64,000 nucleotides of DNA from Pseudonocardia sp. HH130629-09 (GTDB lineage: Bacteria > Actinomycetota > Actinomycetes > Mycobacteriales > Pseudonocardiaceae). Position numbers and translations under genes: made by a program. The notes under the pieces are model-generated. The model saw only the letters and a program-made list of their open reading frames with translations, made no database searches and had not been told where the DNA came from. The stretch is taken from contig NZ_CP011868.1 of assembly GCF_001294645.1 (NCBI RefSeq), positions 5,022,001 to 5,086,000 on the forward strand, given 5' to 3'. Shown here one piece after another: positions 8,244 through 16,595 of this stretch (its first letter is position 1; every line of letters begins with the position of its first letter).

Positions 8244-8675
8244 ATGAGCGAGGCGCTGAAACCCGAGGACGTGCGGATCTCCGACGCCGACCGACAGGCG
8301 GTCGCCGACCGGTTGCGCGCGGCCCACGCCGAGGGCTACCTCGACCTCGCCGAGTACGATGAGCGCGTCACCGAGGTCTGGCGGATGCGCACCCGGGGCG
8401 ACCTGGGCCGGGTGACCCGGGACCTGCCGGCGGCCTCGGCGGCCGCCCGGCGCGACGGCACGGTGTTCTCCGCGACGCCCGGCGGCGTCGCGATGAAAGT
8501 CCTGTCGATCATCTGGCTCTGCCTGACCGCCGCGGCTGCCGCCGGGACCAGCGTGCTGGCCCTGCTCACCGAGCTGAGCCCCTGGTGGTTCCTCGTGTTC
8601 TCCGCCCCCACCGGTGCGGTGCTGCTCACGCTGTGGGGCGCCGGGGCCGGACGTGCCCGGCGCGGCGGCCGGTAG
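8244..8675 (+). CDS. DUF1707 (SHOCT-like) membrane protein
   Basis: 143 residues from ATG 8244. The first 55 residues carry the DUF1707 pattern (VRISDADRQAVADRLRAAHAEGYLDLAEYDERV, in part: ISDADRQAVADRL, EGYLDLAEYDER) common in actinobacteria. Two membrane segments follow at about 78-98 and 105-125. The domain is thought to mediate interactions at the membrane; its biochemical role is unknown. It ends 18 bases from the convergent flavin monooxygenase gene. Confidence 0.85.
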   Translation: MSEALKPEDVRISDADRQAVADRLRAAHAEGYLDLAEYDERVTEVWRMRTRGDLGRVTRDLPAASAAARRDGTVFSATPGGVAMKVLSIIWLCLTAAAAAGTSVLALLTELSPWWFLVFSAPTGAVLLTLWGAGAGRARRGGR

Positions 8676-8693
8676 CCTCCGCGCCGGTACCGC

Positions 8694-9860
8694 TCAGCCG
8701 CCCGACCGCTCCTGCTCGTAGCGCTTGGTCATGGTGTCGACGGCATCGAGCTGGCTCTGTGCGTGCTCCTCCCGCGTGGAGCTGGCCCGGTCCTTCGCGG
8801 CCAGGGTGCCCGCGGCCTGTCCCTGGAACTCGGGCATGACGTGCTGGGCGATCAGCTCGTAGGAGCGCTTCGTCGCGGTCGGGTCGGCCCACTCGTGGCC
8901 GAGCAGCAGGAACGCGCCGAACCCTCCCGACTGGTCGACGAGCTTGCGCACCTGGGCCTTCGCGTCCTCGACGGTGCCGATCGCGCCGATCCCGGCGTCG
9001 TTGATGAAGTCGATCATCTCCTTGACGTCACCGCCCGCCACCGCCATCTGCGGGAACGCCGCGACCTTCTGGAAGTACCGGAACCAGTGCTCGATGCCGT
9101 ACTCGACCTCGCGGTAGGCCTGCTCCCGGGTCTCGGCGACGTGCATCAGCCCGACCAGGCGCCACTTGCTGCGGTCCGGTGTCGGCTGCCCGTGGTGGGC
9201 GGCGCGCTCCTCGACGACGCCCCAGTGGTGGGCGAGCGCGTCGAAGCCGTCCTGGGTGAGGGTGGCACCGATCGACAGCAGCCCGACCCCGTGCTGTCCG
9301 GCCATCCGCGGCCCGGTCGGCGAGGCCACCGCGGCGACCGTGATGTCGAAGCACGGGTCGGAGTAGGGCGCCAGCTGCAGCTGGGCGTCGACGAGGGTGT
9401 GGGTGCGGGTCCGGGCGGTGACGGTCTCCCCGCGCAGCAGCCGCATGATGATGTCGAGGTTCACCTCGAGCAGCTCGCGCGTGTCGGTGGGGTTCAGGCC
9501 GATCATGGCCGAGTCGGTCGGCAGCGAGCCGGGGCCGCAGCCGAGCATCGCCCGCCCGCGGGTGAGGTGGTCGAGCAGCACCATGCGGTCGGCCACCCAC
9601 AACGGGTTGTGGTAGGCGATCGAGGTGACGCCGGTGCCCAGCCGGATGTGCCGGGTCCGCTCCGCGGCGGCCGCGATGAAGATCTCGGGGGACGCGATGA
9701 TCTCCGAACCCGCGGAGTGGTGCTCCCCGATCCAGGCCTCGTCGTAGCCGAGCCGGTCGAGGTGCTCCACCAGCTCGAGATCGCGCTGCAACGCGAGTGT
9801 GGGGTTCTGCCCGGGCTGGTGGAACGGGGCCAGGAAGGTGCCGAATCGCAGTCTGCTCAC
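8694..9860 (-). CDS. LLM-class flavin-dependent oxidoreductase
   Basis: 388 residues from GTG 9860, preceded by GAGGAGT at the right distance. It is a bacterial luciferase-like monooxygenase: LRFGTFLAPFHQPGQNP, DEAWIGEHHSAGSEI, LGTGVTSIAYHNPLWVA, GRAMLGCGPGSLPTD and FLLLGHEWADP are all typical of the group using reduced FMN or F420. Substrates in this subgroup are alkanes, aromatics or sulfur compounds and cannot be deduced. It is divergent from a TetR gene across a 159-bp gap with two palindromes, so it is probably TetR-controlled. Confidence 0.88.
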   Translation of the reverse strand: MSRLRFGTFLAPFHQPGQNPTLALQRDLELVEHLDRLGYDEAWIGEHHSAGSEIIASPEIFIAAAAERTRHIRLGTGVTSIAYHNPLWVADRMVLLDHLTRGRAMLGCGPGSLPTDSAMIGLNPTDTRELLEVNLDIIMRLLRGETVTARTRTHTLVDAQLQLAPYSDPCFDITVAAVASPTGPRMAGQHGVGLLSIGATLTQDGFDALAHHWGVVEERAAHHGQPTPDRSKWRLVGLMHVAETREQAYREVEYGIEHWFRYFQKVAAFPQMAVAGGDVKEMIDFINDAGIGAIGTVEDAKAQVRKLVDQSGGFGAFLLLGHEWADPTATKRSYELIAQHVMPEFQGQAAGTLAAKDRASSTREEHAQSQLDAVDTMTKRYEQERSGG

Positions 9861-9924
9861 GGTGACTCCTCGTCGCTCCGGCGCCCACTCCGTCGAGGAC
9901 GCCGTCACGACAGTCCTTACCTGC

Positions 9925-9940
9925 CGTGACGGGCGTCACG
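9925..9940. promoter_or_regulatory. Perfect palindrome in LLM/TetR divergent promoter
   Basis: CGTGAC-GGGC-GTCACG is a perfect 6+4+6 inverted repeat 65 bases before the flavin monooxygenase start. It is a candidate site for the TetR protein encoded at 10020, or for a second regulator. Confidence 0.4.
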
Positions 9941-9983
9941 CAAGCGTTGCACGAGGGTGGCAGACCGGGTGAACGGCCGGTGT

Positions 9984-9995
9984 ACGGACGTCCGT
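9984..9995. promoter_or_regulatory. Perfect palindrome next to TetR start
   Basis: ACGGACGTCCGT is a perfect 12-bp palindrome 24 bases before the TetR start codon, where binding would block its own transcription. It does not share its sequence with the 9925-9940 palindrome. Confidence 0.4.
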
Positions 9996-10019
9996 GACGA
10001 CCCGATAGGTTCCGCGATC

Positions 10020-10610
10020 ATGGGACACCGCGAGGAGCTTCTGGACGGGGCCGCGCAGTGCCTCTATGAGAAGGGGTTCGGCCGCACGACCGCACGGGAC
10101 GTGGTGGCCGCGTCCGGGACGAACCTGGCCTCCATCGGGTACCACTTCGGCTCCAAGGACGCCCTGCTCACCGAGGCCCTGCTGCGGGCGACGACGGCCT
10201 GGGGCGAGGAGCTCGACCGGGCGCTCGCCGAGCCCGCGGGCGGGCCCACCGACCCGCAGCGACGGGTCGAGGAGACCTGGAGCCGGGTGGTCGGCCTGTT
10301 CTCCACCCAGCGACGTCTGTGGGCCACCCACGTCGAGGCGCTCGCCCATGCCGAGCGGCTGCCCGAGCTGCGCGCGAAGCTCGCCGAGGCCCAGCGGGAG
10401 ATCCGCGAGGGCCTGGCCCTCACCTTCCACACGCTGCCCGACGACCCGGCCGCCGCGGACCGCCGCGTGCACGTGCTCGGCTCCGTCTACCAGGCGCTGC
10501 TCACCGGGCTCATGGTCCAGTGGATGGTCGACCCCGACACCGCGCCGTCCGGTGTGGACATCGCCGAGGGGCTGCGCGCCATCGCGGACCGGGCCGATGC
10601 CTTCGCCTGA
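10020..10610 (+). CDS. TetR family transcriptional regulator
   Basis: 196 residues from ATG 10020 (MGHREELLDGAAQCLYEKG). The HTH is TTARDVVAASGTNLASIGYHFGSKDALLTEAL in pieces TTARDVVAASGTN and GYHFGSKDALL, followed by a helical C-terminal domain with LWATHVEALAHAERLPELR. Divergent from the luciferase-like monooxygenase and most likely its regulator. An upstream in-frame extension begins nearer 9957 but has no ribosome site. Confidence 0.87.
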   Translation: MGHREELLDGAAQCLYEKGFGRTTARDVVAASGTNLASIGYHFGSKDALLTEALLRATTAWGEELDRALAEPAGGPTDPQRRVEETWSRVVGLFSTQRRLWATHVEALAHAERLPELRAKLAEAQREIREGLALTFHTLPDDPAAADRRVHVLGSVYQALLTGLMVQWMVDPDTAPSGVDIAEGLRAIADRADAFA

Positions 10611-10621
10611 TCCCCCGGCGG

Positions 10622-11032
10622 TCAGTGCCAGGGCTCGACCCGGCCGATGATCGTCCCGCCACGGACAGCACCGGGCTCGGCCACCCGCACGGTGAACGTC
10701 CCCAGCGCGAGGAAGCGCAGGGTGACGGTGCCCCCGGCGCTGACGTCGACGGCGCGGCCCTGCTCCGGGACCAGCACCCGCCGCGCGACGTCGCTGCCGA
10801 CGGTGAGCACCACCGTCGTACCCCGTCTCACCCGCACGGTCGGGACCGCGGTCACCGGCCGTGCCTCCCAGTGGTCGAAGCGGACCGGGGTCAGGCCGTG
10901 GGAGTCGGCGGACGCGGTGACGGTCGGCCCGGCCGCGACGGTGCCCGTCGTCGGTCCGACGGCACCGCAGCCCGCGGCGGCCAGGGAGAGCACGAGCATC
11001 CCGGCGAGCAGCAGCCGGGCCGGTCTCCGCAT
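10622..11032 (-). CDS. Putative lipoprotein with cupredoxin-like fold
   Basis: 136 residues from ATG 11032. The signal peptide MRRPARLLLAGMLVLSLAAAGC ends in a lipobox (AAGC), so the mature protein should be lipid-anchored outside the membrane. The rest is beta-rich (TTVVLTVGSDVARRVLVPEQG, GGTVTLRFLALGTFTVRV) in the style of cupredoxin_1 domains, but the Cys/His/Met copper ligands are not complete, so it may not bind copper. Divergent from the S9 peptidase. Confidence 0.75.
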   Translation of the reverse strand: MRRPARLLLAGMLVLSLAAAGCGAVGPTTGTVAAGPTVTASADSHGLTPVRFDHWEARPVTAVPTVRVRRGTTVVLTVGSDVARRVLVPEQGRAVDVSAGGTVTLRFLALGTFTVRVAEPGAVRGGTIIGRVEPWH

Positions 11033-11107
11033 GCCTCCATGCTGCCGGATGCGCGGCCGCCGACCCCGCCCGGTGCACCCGTTCGTGGCATTCGGCACGA
11101 TCGGGTC

Positions 11108-12946
11108 GTGAGCCAGCACCCGATCGCCCCCGTTCCCCCGACGCTCTTCGACGACGAGCGCGAGCAGCGCTGGCGGTCCCGGTTCACCGCGGCGCGCATG
11201 TCCCGGCCCGGCTGGGCCCGCGACGCACCGTCGCGTTCGGTCTACGTGTCCAACGCGTCCGGCACCTTCGAGATCCACGCCTGGGACCGCGACACCGGCG
11301 AGCACCGCCGGGTCACCGACCGGCGCAACGGCACCACCTCCGCGGTACTCCCCCCGGACGGCGCACAGGTCTGGTGGTTCGCCGACACCGACGGCGACGA
11401 GTTCGGCCACTGGGTCGCCCAGCCGTGGACCGCCGGTGCGGGGGCGGACACCGTCCCCGCCGTCCCCGGTGCCGGCGACGGTTACCCGGCCGGTCTGGAG
11501 ATCGGCCGCCGGATCACCGCGATCGGCGTGTCCACCGACGACGGCACCGTCCTGTCGGTGCACGAGCGCGGCTCCGGGGTGGACGCCCGTGAGGTCTACC
11601 GGCACACCGAGGACGCGGGCGTCGGCGCGCTGTCCGAGGACGAGACGCTGCTCGCGATCTCACACTCCGAGCACGGCGACTCCCGGCACCCGTCGCTGCG
11701 GGTGCTCGACGTCGCCACCGGCGAGACCGTCGCCGACCTGCACGACGGACCCGGCCGCGGTCTCGCAGCGCTGGAGTTCTCCCCGGTCGCGGGCGACCAG
11801 CGGCTGCTCGTCGGCCACGAACGCCGCGGCCGCGACGAGCTGCTCGTCTGGGACCCGACCACCGGCGAGGTCACCGAGCTCGCGGTCGACCTGCCCGGCG
11901 AGCTCGTCGGCGGCTTCGTCCCGGACGCCTCGGCACTGCTCGTCGCGCACACCCACGCCGCCAGGACCCGGCTGTTCCGCTACGCCCTGGACTCCGGCGA
12001 GCTGACCGAGCTTCCGACCGCGCCCGGCTGCGTCGGGTCCGCCGAGGTCCGCGACGACGGCACCGTGGAGTACTCGGCGTCGTCGGCGGCCACCCCGTCG
12101 CAGATCCGGGCGCTGCGCCCGGACGGCACCGACGACGTCCTGATCGCCCCGCACGGGGAGCGCCCGCCCGGCTCGGTCGCCGTGCGCGACGTGTGGACCG
12201 AGGGCCCCGGCGGCGCCGTGCACAGCCTCGTCGCCGAGGCGCCGCGCACCGACGACGGCCCGGCGCCCGCGGTGTTCGTGCTGCACGGCGGCCCGCACGC
12301 CGCCGACGAGGACCGTTTCGACGCCGGTCGGGCCACCTGGGTCGAGGCGGGGTTCACCGTCGTCGAGGTCAACTACCGCGGCTCCACCGGCTACGGCTCG
12401 GCGTGGCGCGACGCGATCGAGGGCCGCCCCGGGCTGACCGAGCTGGCCGACGTCGCCGCGGTGCAGGACGCGCTGGTCGCCGACGGCACCGTCGACCCGG
12501 CCCGCTGCGTCGTCGACGGCTGGTCCTGGGGCGGGTACCTGTCGCTGCTCGCGGCGGGCACCCAGCCGCAGCGGTGGGCCGCGGCCGTCGCCGGGGTGCC
12601 GGTGGCCGACTACGTCGCCGCCTACGCCGACGAGATGGAGCAGCTGCGTGCGTTCGACCGGGCGTTGTTCGGCGGCTCCCCCGACGAGCTGCCCGACCTC
12701 TACCGGGAGGCCTCGCCGCTGACCTACGTCGACGAGGTCCGGGTGCCGGTCCTGGTGCTGGCCGGGGAGAACGACCCGCGCTGCCCGATCCGCCAGATCG
12801 ACAACTACCTGGACGCGCTGGCCGCGCGCGGGGACGTGCCCTACGAGGTCAGCCGGTTCGACGCCGGGCACGGCTCGCTGGTGGTGTCCGACCAGCTGGA
12901 CCTGATCGCGACCGAGGTCGACTTCGTGCGCCGCGCCCTGGGCTGA
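11108..12946 (+). CDS. S9 family prolyl oligopeptidase-like peptidase
   Basis: 612 residues from GTG 11108. A seven-bladed propeller-like region fills residues 30-370 (EIHAWDRDTGEHRRVTD, LRVLDVATGETVADLHDG), followed by an alpha/beta hydrolase: PAVFVLHGGPH, the nucleophile elbow GWSWGGYLS with Ser473, Asp556 in LAGENDPRCP, and His588 in FDAGHGS. Enzymes of this kind cut short peptides after proline or release acyl groups. No signal peptide, so probably cytoplasmic. It ends one base from the convergent ArsC-like gene. Confidence 0.9.
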   Translation: MSQHPIAPVPPTLFDDEREQRWRSRFTAARMSRPGWARDAPSRSVYVSNASGTFEIHAWDRDTGEHRRVTDRRNGTTSAVLPPDGAQVWWFADTDGDEFGHWVAQPWTAGAGADTVPAVPGAGDGYPAGLEIGRRITAIGVSTDDGTVLSVHERGSGVDAREVYRHTEDAGVGALSEDETLLAISHSEHGDSRHPSLRVLDVATGETVADLHDGPGRGLAALEFSPVAGDQRLLVGHERRGRDELLVWDPTTGEVTELAVDLPGELVGGFVPDASALLVAHTHAARTRLFRYALDSGELTELPTAPGCVGSAEVRDDGTVEYSASSAATPSQIRALRPDGTDDVLIAPHGERPPGSVAVRDVWTEGPGGAVHSLVAEAPRTDDGPAPAVFVLHGGPHAADEDRFDAGRATWVEAGFTVVEVNYRGSTGYGSAWRDAIEGRPGLTELADVAAVQDALVADGTVDPARCVVDGWSWGGYLSLLAAGTQPQRWAAAVAGVPVADYVAAYADEMEQLRAFDRALFGGSPDELPDLYREASPLTYVDEVRVPVLVLAGENDPRCPIRQIDNYLDALAARGDVPYEVSRFDAGHGSLVVSDQLDLIATEVDFVRRALG

Positions 12947-12947
12947 C

Positions 12948-13301
12948 TCACCGGGGCGCGTCGCCGAGCAGGCCCAGCACGTTCTCCGGCGGCCTGCCCA
13001 CGACGGCCCGGTCGCCGTCGATCACCACGGGCCGCTCGATCAGCTTCGGCTCGGCGGCCAGCGCGTCGAGCAGGGTGTCCCGGTCGGCCCCGGCGAGACC
13101 CTGTTCGCGGAACGCCGGCTCGCCGGTGCGGGTGATCGCGAACGGGTCCTCGGTGCCCAGCGCGGCCAGCGCCCGTTCGAGCTCGGCGCGGGTCGGCGGG
13201 TCGTCGAGGTAGCGGCGCACCGTCGGCTCGGCACCGTGCTCGGTCAGCAACGCGAGGGCGGCGCGGCTCTTCGAGCAGCGCGGGTTGTGCCAGATCTCCA
13301 C
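12948..13301 (-). CDS. ArsC-type (glutaredoxin-coupled) arsenate reductase-like protein
   Basis: 117 residues. It has the thioredoxin-fold start MEIWHNPRCSKSRAALALL with the catalytic Cys9 in CSKSR, then FREQGL, LIERPVVIDGDRAVVGRPPENV with the conserved cis-Pro region. E. coli ArsC reduces arsenate with glutathione and glutaredoxin. There is no arsenic operon nearby, and actinobacteria use mycothiol, so the role may be arsenate or another thiol reduction; Spx-like function is less likely at this length. Confidence 0.85.
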   Translation of the reverse strand: MEIWHNPRCSKSRAALALLTEHGAEPTVRRYLDDPPTRAELERALAALGTEDPFAITRTGEPAFREQGLAGADRDTLLDALAAEPKLIERPVVIDGDRAVVGRPPENVLGLLGDAPR

Positions 13302-13320
13302 GGCCCGAGCCTAGGACGCA

Positions 13321-13353
13321 CGACGGCCCCGGGAATGTCCCCGGGGCCGTCGG
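13321..13353 (-). terminator. Terminator after catalase
   Basis: CGACGGCCCCGG, a 6-8 base loop, then CCGGGGCCGTCG forms a 12-bp G/C stem directly downstream of the catalase stop codon (13370). Confidence 0.65.
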
Positions 13354-13369
13354 TCGGTGCGCGGACCGG

Positions 13370-14827
13370 TCAGCCGCCGTTGCGGACGGCCTGCTCGATC
13401 CGGTCGCCGATGTTCTTGTCCACGTTGCGCCAGTACTCGAAGGCACGCTGCAGGACCGGCTCGGTCACGCCGTCGAGCAGGTGCCCGGCGACGTTGCCGA
13501 CGAACCGTTCGCGGGCGGCGTCGTCGAAGACCTCGCGGACCATGATCCCCGCCTGGCCCCAGTCGTCGTCGGACTCGCGCAGCGTGTACGCGCTGCGGAC
13601 CATGTCGCCGTCGGCGTACCAGAGGGCCTCGGAGACCCGCTTCGGGTCGGCCGCCGGGCCGCCGTAGGAGTTCGGCGCGTAGATCGGGTCACGGGTGTTC
13701 GTGATCCGCATCGCGCCGTCCTTCTGGTAGTTGTTCACCTCGCTGCGCGGCGCGTTGACCGGGATCTGCTTGTAGTTGACCCCGAGGCGGGCGCGGTGGG
13801 CGTCGGCGTAGGAGAACCCGCGGGCGAGCAGCATCTTGTCCGGCGACAGTCCGGTTCCCGGCACCAGGTTGTTCGGCTCGAACGCGGCCTGCTCGATCTC
13901 GGCGTGGTAGTCCTCGACGTTCTGGTCCAGCGTCAGCTTCCCGACCTTGATCAGCGGGTAGTCGCTGTGCGGCCACACCTTGGTCAGGTCGAACGGGTTG
14001 TAGCGGTAGGTCTTCGCGTCGGCGAACGGCATGACCTGCACGTACAGCGTCCACGACGGGTGGTTGCCCGCCTCGATCTCGTTGTAGAGGTCGGCCTGGT
14101 GGTAGTCGGGGTCCGAGCCCGCGAGGGTGTCGGCCTCGTCCTGGGTGAGGCACTCCACGCCCTGGTCGGACTTGAAGTGGTACTTCACCCAGACCATCTC
14201 GCCGGCGTCGTTGATCCAACTGTAGGTGTGGCTGGAGTAGCCGTTCATCTGCCGCCAGGACTTCGGGATGCCCCGGTCGCCCATCAGCCAGGTGACCTGG
14301 TGCGCCGACTCCGGCGACAGCGTCCAGAAGTCCCACTGCATGTCGTGGTCGCGCAGGTTGTTCGCCACGCGCCGCTTCTGGCTGCGGATGAAGTGCTGGA
14401 ACTTCATCGGGTCGCGGACGAAGAAGACCGGCGTGTTGTTGCCGACCATGTCCCAGTTGCCCTCGGTGGTCCACAGTTTGAGCGAGAACCCGCGCGGGTC
14501 ACGCCAGGTGTCGGGGCTGCCGCGCTCACCCGCGACGGTGGAGAACCGGATGATCCCCCGGGACTCGACGCCGGGCTGCAGGAACGCGGCCTTGGTGTAC
14601 TGCGAGACGTCCTCGGTGGTCTCGAACTTCGCGAAGGCTCCGCCGCCCTTGGCGTGGGGCTGACGCTCCGGGATGCGCTCCCGGTTGAAGTTCGCCATCT
14701 GCTCGATGAGGTAGTGGTCGTTGAGCAGGAGCGGGCCGTCGGGGCCGATGGTCAGCGAGTGCTCGTCGCTGGCGACCGGGCTGCCGGAGTCCGTGGTGGT
14801 GGGCTTGGGCTGGTGCGACGTAGTCAC
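13370..14827 (-). CDS. katA: Monofunctional haem catalase
   Basis: 485 residues from GTG 14827 with GAGGAGG upstream, the usual size of small-subunit (clade 3) catalases. Catalytic His58 is in IPERQPHAKGGGAF, Asn131 in GNWDMVGNNTPVFF, and the haem-ligating Tyr in RGFSYADAHRARLGVNY. It breaks down hydrogen peroxide to water and oxygen in the cytoplasm. The gene stands alone with its own terminator; a MITE lies about 115 bp upstream of its start codon and could affect its promoter. The symbol is for the family; orthology to a named katA is not established. Confidence 0.93.
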   Translation of the reverse strand: MTTSHQPKPTTTDSGSPVASDEHSLTIGPDGPLLLNDHYLIEQMANFNRERIPERQPHAKGGGAFAKFETTEDVSQYTKAAFLQPGVESRGIIRFSTVAGERGSPDTWRDPRGFSLKLWTTEGNWDMVGNNTPVFFVRDPMKFQHFIRSQKRRVANNLRDHDMQWDFWTLSPESAHQVTWLMGDRGIPKSWRQMNGYSSHTYSWINDAGEMVWVKYHFKSDQGVECLTQDEADTLAGSDPDYHQADLYNEIEAGNHPSWTLYVQVMPFADAKTYRYNPFDLTKVWPHSDYPLIKVGKLTLDQNVEDYHAEIEQAAFEPNNLVPGTGLSPDKMLLARGFSYADAHRARLGVNYKQIPVNAPRSEVNNYQKDGAMRITNTRDPIYAPNSYGGPAADPKRVSEALWYADGDMVRSAYTLRESDDDWGQAGIMVREVFDDAARERFVGNVAGHLLDGVTEPVLQRAFEYWRNVDKNIGDRIEQAVRNGG

Positions 14828-14942
14828 GGCCGAGCCTCCTCGTACGCGTGGTGGGTGGGGCGGGCGGATGGCCCGCCGGTGCGACCGAGACGCTCCCGCG
14901 GCTGCGCGGCCGCGTCGCGGTCGGCGGTGTTCGGTACCCACT

Positions 14943-15107
14943 GAGCCTTTTTCAACCTGCCGTTCCGGCAGCTCAGGGGCCTGGTTGTGTGGGTGCAGAC
15001 GCCGAGCTAGCGAGCCGGTGACCTGTGCAGCTGTGGTCAGAGCAGTTGCGCTGCAACCTTCGCGATCTCCTGACGCAGAAGCTCGCTGGTCAGGTTGAAA
15101 AAGGCTC
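14943..15107. mobile_element. MITE, copy 1 (165 bp)
   Basis: Ends are a 17-base perfect terminal inverted repeat, GAGCCTTTTTCAACCTG, flanked by the direct repeat ACT (14940-14942 and 15108-15110). No coding potential. The second copy at 36934-37098 is its reverse complement with one mismatch in 165. The whole 14828-15184 gap between the divergent catalase and MFS genes holds only this element and their promoters. Confidence 0.88.
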
Positions 15108-15184
15108 ACTGACTTCCCGTGCGGCCCAGGTCGAAACCCGGAACCGGTTCGCGACGACGCCGGGGCGCGGGTCAGGATGGGGTC

Positions 15185-16378
15185 GTGCACGACACCGCCG
15201 CCACCGCACCGCGTACCGGCCTCGGCGCGTTCGCCGACGTGCTGCGCCTGCCCGGGGTCGGCGCGATCACCGCGATCGGCATGGCCGCCCGCATCCCCGC
15301 GACGGCCGTCGGCGTCACCCTGACCCTGCACACCGTCACCACCCTGGGCCACGGCTTCGGCGCCGCCGGTCTCGTCGCCGCCGCGGTCCCGACCGGGATG
15401 GCGATCGGCGCCCCACTGCTCGGGACGGTGGTCGACCGCTACGGTCTGCGCCCGGTCCTGGCCCTCACGATGACCGCGGGCCTGCTGTTCTGGTCGGTCG
15501 CGCCGTTGCTCGGCTACGCCGGTCTGCTCGGCGCGGCCTTCGTCGCCGGTGTCCTGACCCTCCCGGTGTTCTCCCTGGTCCGGCAGGTCATCGCGGCCGC
15601 CGTCCCGCCCGGACGGCGACGCCCCGCGTTCGCGCTGGACTCGATGACCGTCGAGATCTCCTACTTGGCCGGGCCCGCCGTCGGGTCGCTGCTGACGGTG
15701 TGGCTGGGCTCGGCGGCGACGATGCGCGTGATCGGCGCCGGGTTCGTCCTGGCCGGGATCGCGCTGTGGCGGCTCGACCCTCCGGTCCGCGCCGACGGCG
15801 ACGAGGCCGCCCGCTCCGGCCCCCGCCCACCGCTGCGCAGCTGGCTGACACGGCCGCTGGTCGGCGCGCTGCTGACGGTGACCGCCGCGGTGATCGCGAT
15901 CATGGGCACCGAATTCGCGTTCATCGCCGCCCTCACCTCCGCCGGGCAGGCGTGGGCGATCGCGCTGGTCAACGTGGTGTGGTGCCTGGCGTCGCTGGTG
16001 GGCGGGTTCCTCTACGGCAGTGCCCGCCGCAGTCTGCCCCTGCCGCTGCTGCTCGCCGCCCTCGGTCTGGCGACGCTCCCGGCGGCGCTGGCCTGGTCGT
16101 GGTGGAGCCTGCTGTTCCTGCTGATTCCGGCGGGCCTGGCGACCGCGCCGACGCTCGCCGCGGGCAGTGCCGCGATCGGCGATCTCGCCCCGGACCGGGT
16201 GCGCGGCCTGGTCACCGGGCTGCAGGGCTCCGCGACGACGCTCGGGATCGCGATCGCGACCCCGCTCGCGGGGCTGCTGGTCGACACCGCGTCCCCCGGC
16301 ACGGCGATGCTGGTGTGCGGGTCGGTCGCGGTCGTCGCCGCCGCGGTGGCGGCGCCGCTGCTGCGCGCCCGGGCCTGA
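15185..16378 (+). CDS. MFS transporter
   Basis: 397 residues with about twelve hydrophobic segments and the loop 2-3 motif as TVVDRYGLRPVLAL. It is a drug/metabolite exporter-type major facilitator of the small actinobacterial group with a Pro/Gly-rich symmetrical arrangement (PTGMAIGAPLLG, PAGLATAPTLAAGSAAIGDLAP). Start GTG 15185 lacks a strong ribosome site. Substrate unknown. The MITE ends 77 bp upstream and could have altered its expression. Confidence 0.85.
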   Translation: MHDTAATAPRTGLGAFADVLRLPGVGAITAIGMAARIPATAVGVTLTLHTVTTLGHGFGAAGLVAAAVPTGMAIGAPLLGTVVDRYGLRPVLALTMTAGLLFWSVAPLLGYAGLLGAAFVAGVLTLPVFSLVRQVIAAAVPPGRRRPAFALDSMTVEISYLAGPAVGSLLTVWLGSAATMRVIGAGFVLAGIALWRLDPPVRADGDEAARSGPRPPLRSWLTRPLVGALLTVTAAVIAIMGTEFAFIAALTSAGQAWAIALVNVVWCLASLVGGFLYGSARRSLPLPLLLAALGLATLPAALAWSWWSLLFLLIPAGLATAPTLAAGSAAIGDLAPDRVRGLVTGLQGSATTLGIAIATPLAGLLVDTASPGTAMLVCGSVAVVAAAVAAPLLRARA

Positions 16379-16404
16379 CCGGCCGGGCCGCACGGCCGTC
16401 GGCG

Positions 16405-16468
16405 TCACCGAGATGCACCTCAGCGGGAATTGTGGATCTTCCAGGCCCGCTGGGCTGCATCTCGGTGA
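16405..16468. repeat. Long intergenic nested inverted repeat
   Basis: TCACCGAGATGCA (16405-16417) pairs perfectly with TGCATCTCGGTGA (16456-16468), and inside it CAGCGGG pairs with CCCGCTG around an 18-base A/T-richer loop. The 64-bp structure lies 27 bp after the MFS stop. It may end the MFS transcript, although it lacks a T-run, or be a copy of an extragenic palindromic repeat. Confidence 0.7.
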
Positions 16469-16595
16469 TCCCGCTGCCGCCGAATGGTCGACGAGCGGTT
16501 GCGCAAGTCGGACACTGAGAGCGTCCACAGACGATCGGCGCAGCGCACTGCCCGGGCGCGGCGGACGGGTGTGCCACTCGGGCAGACTGGACCGA

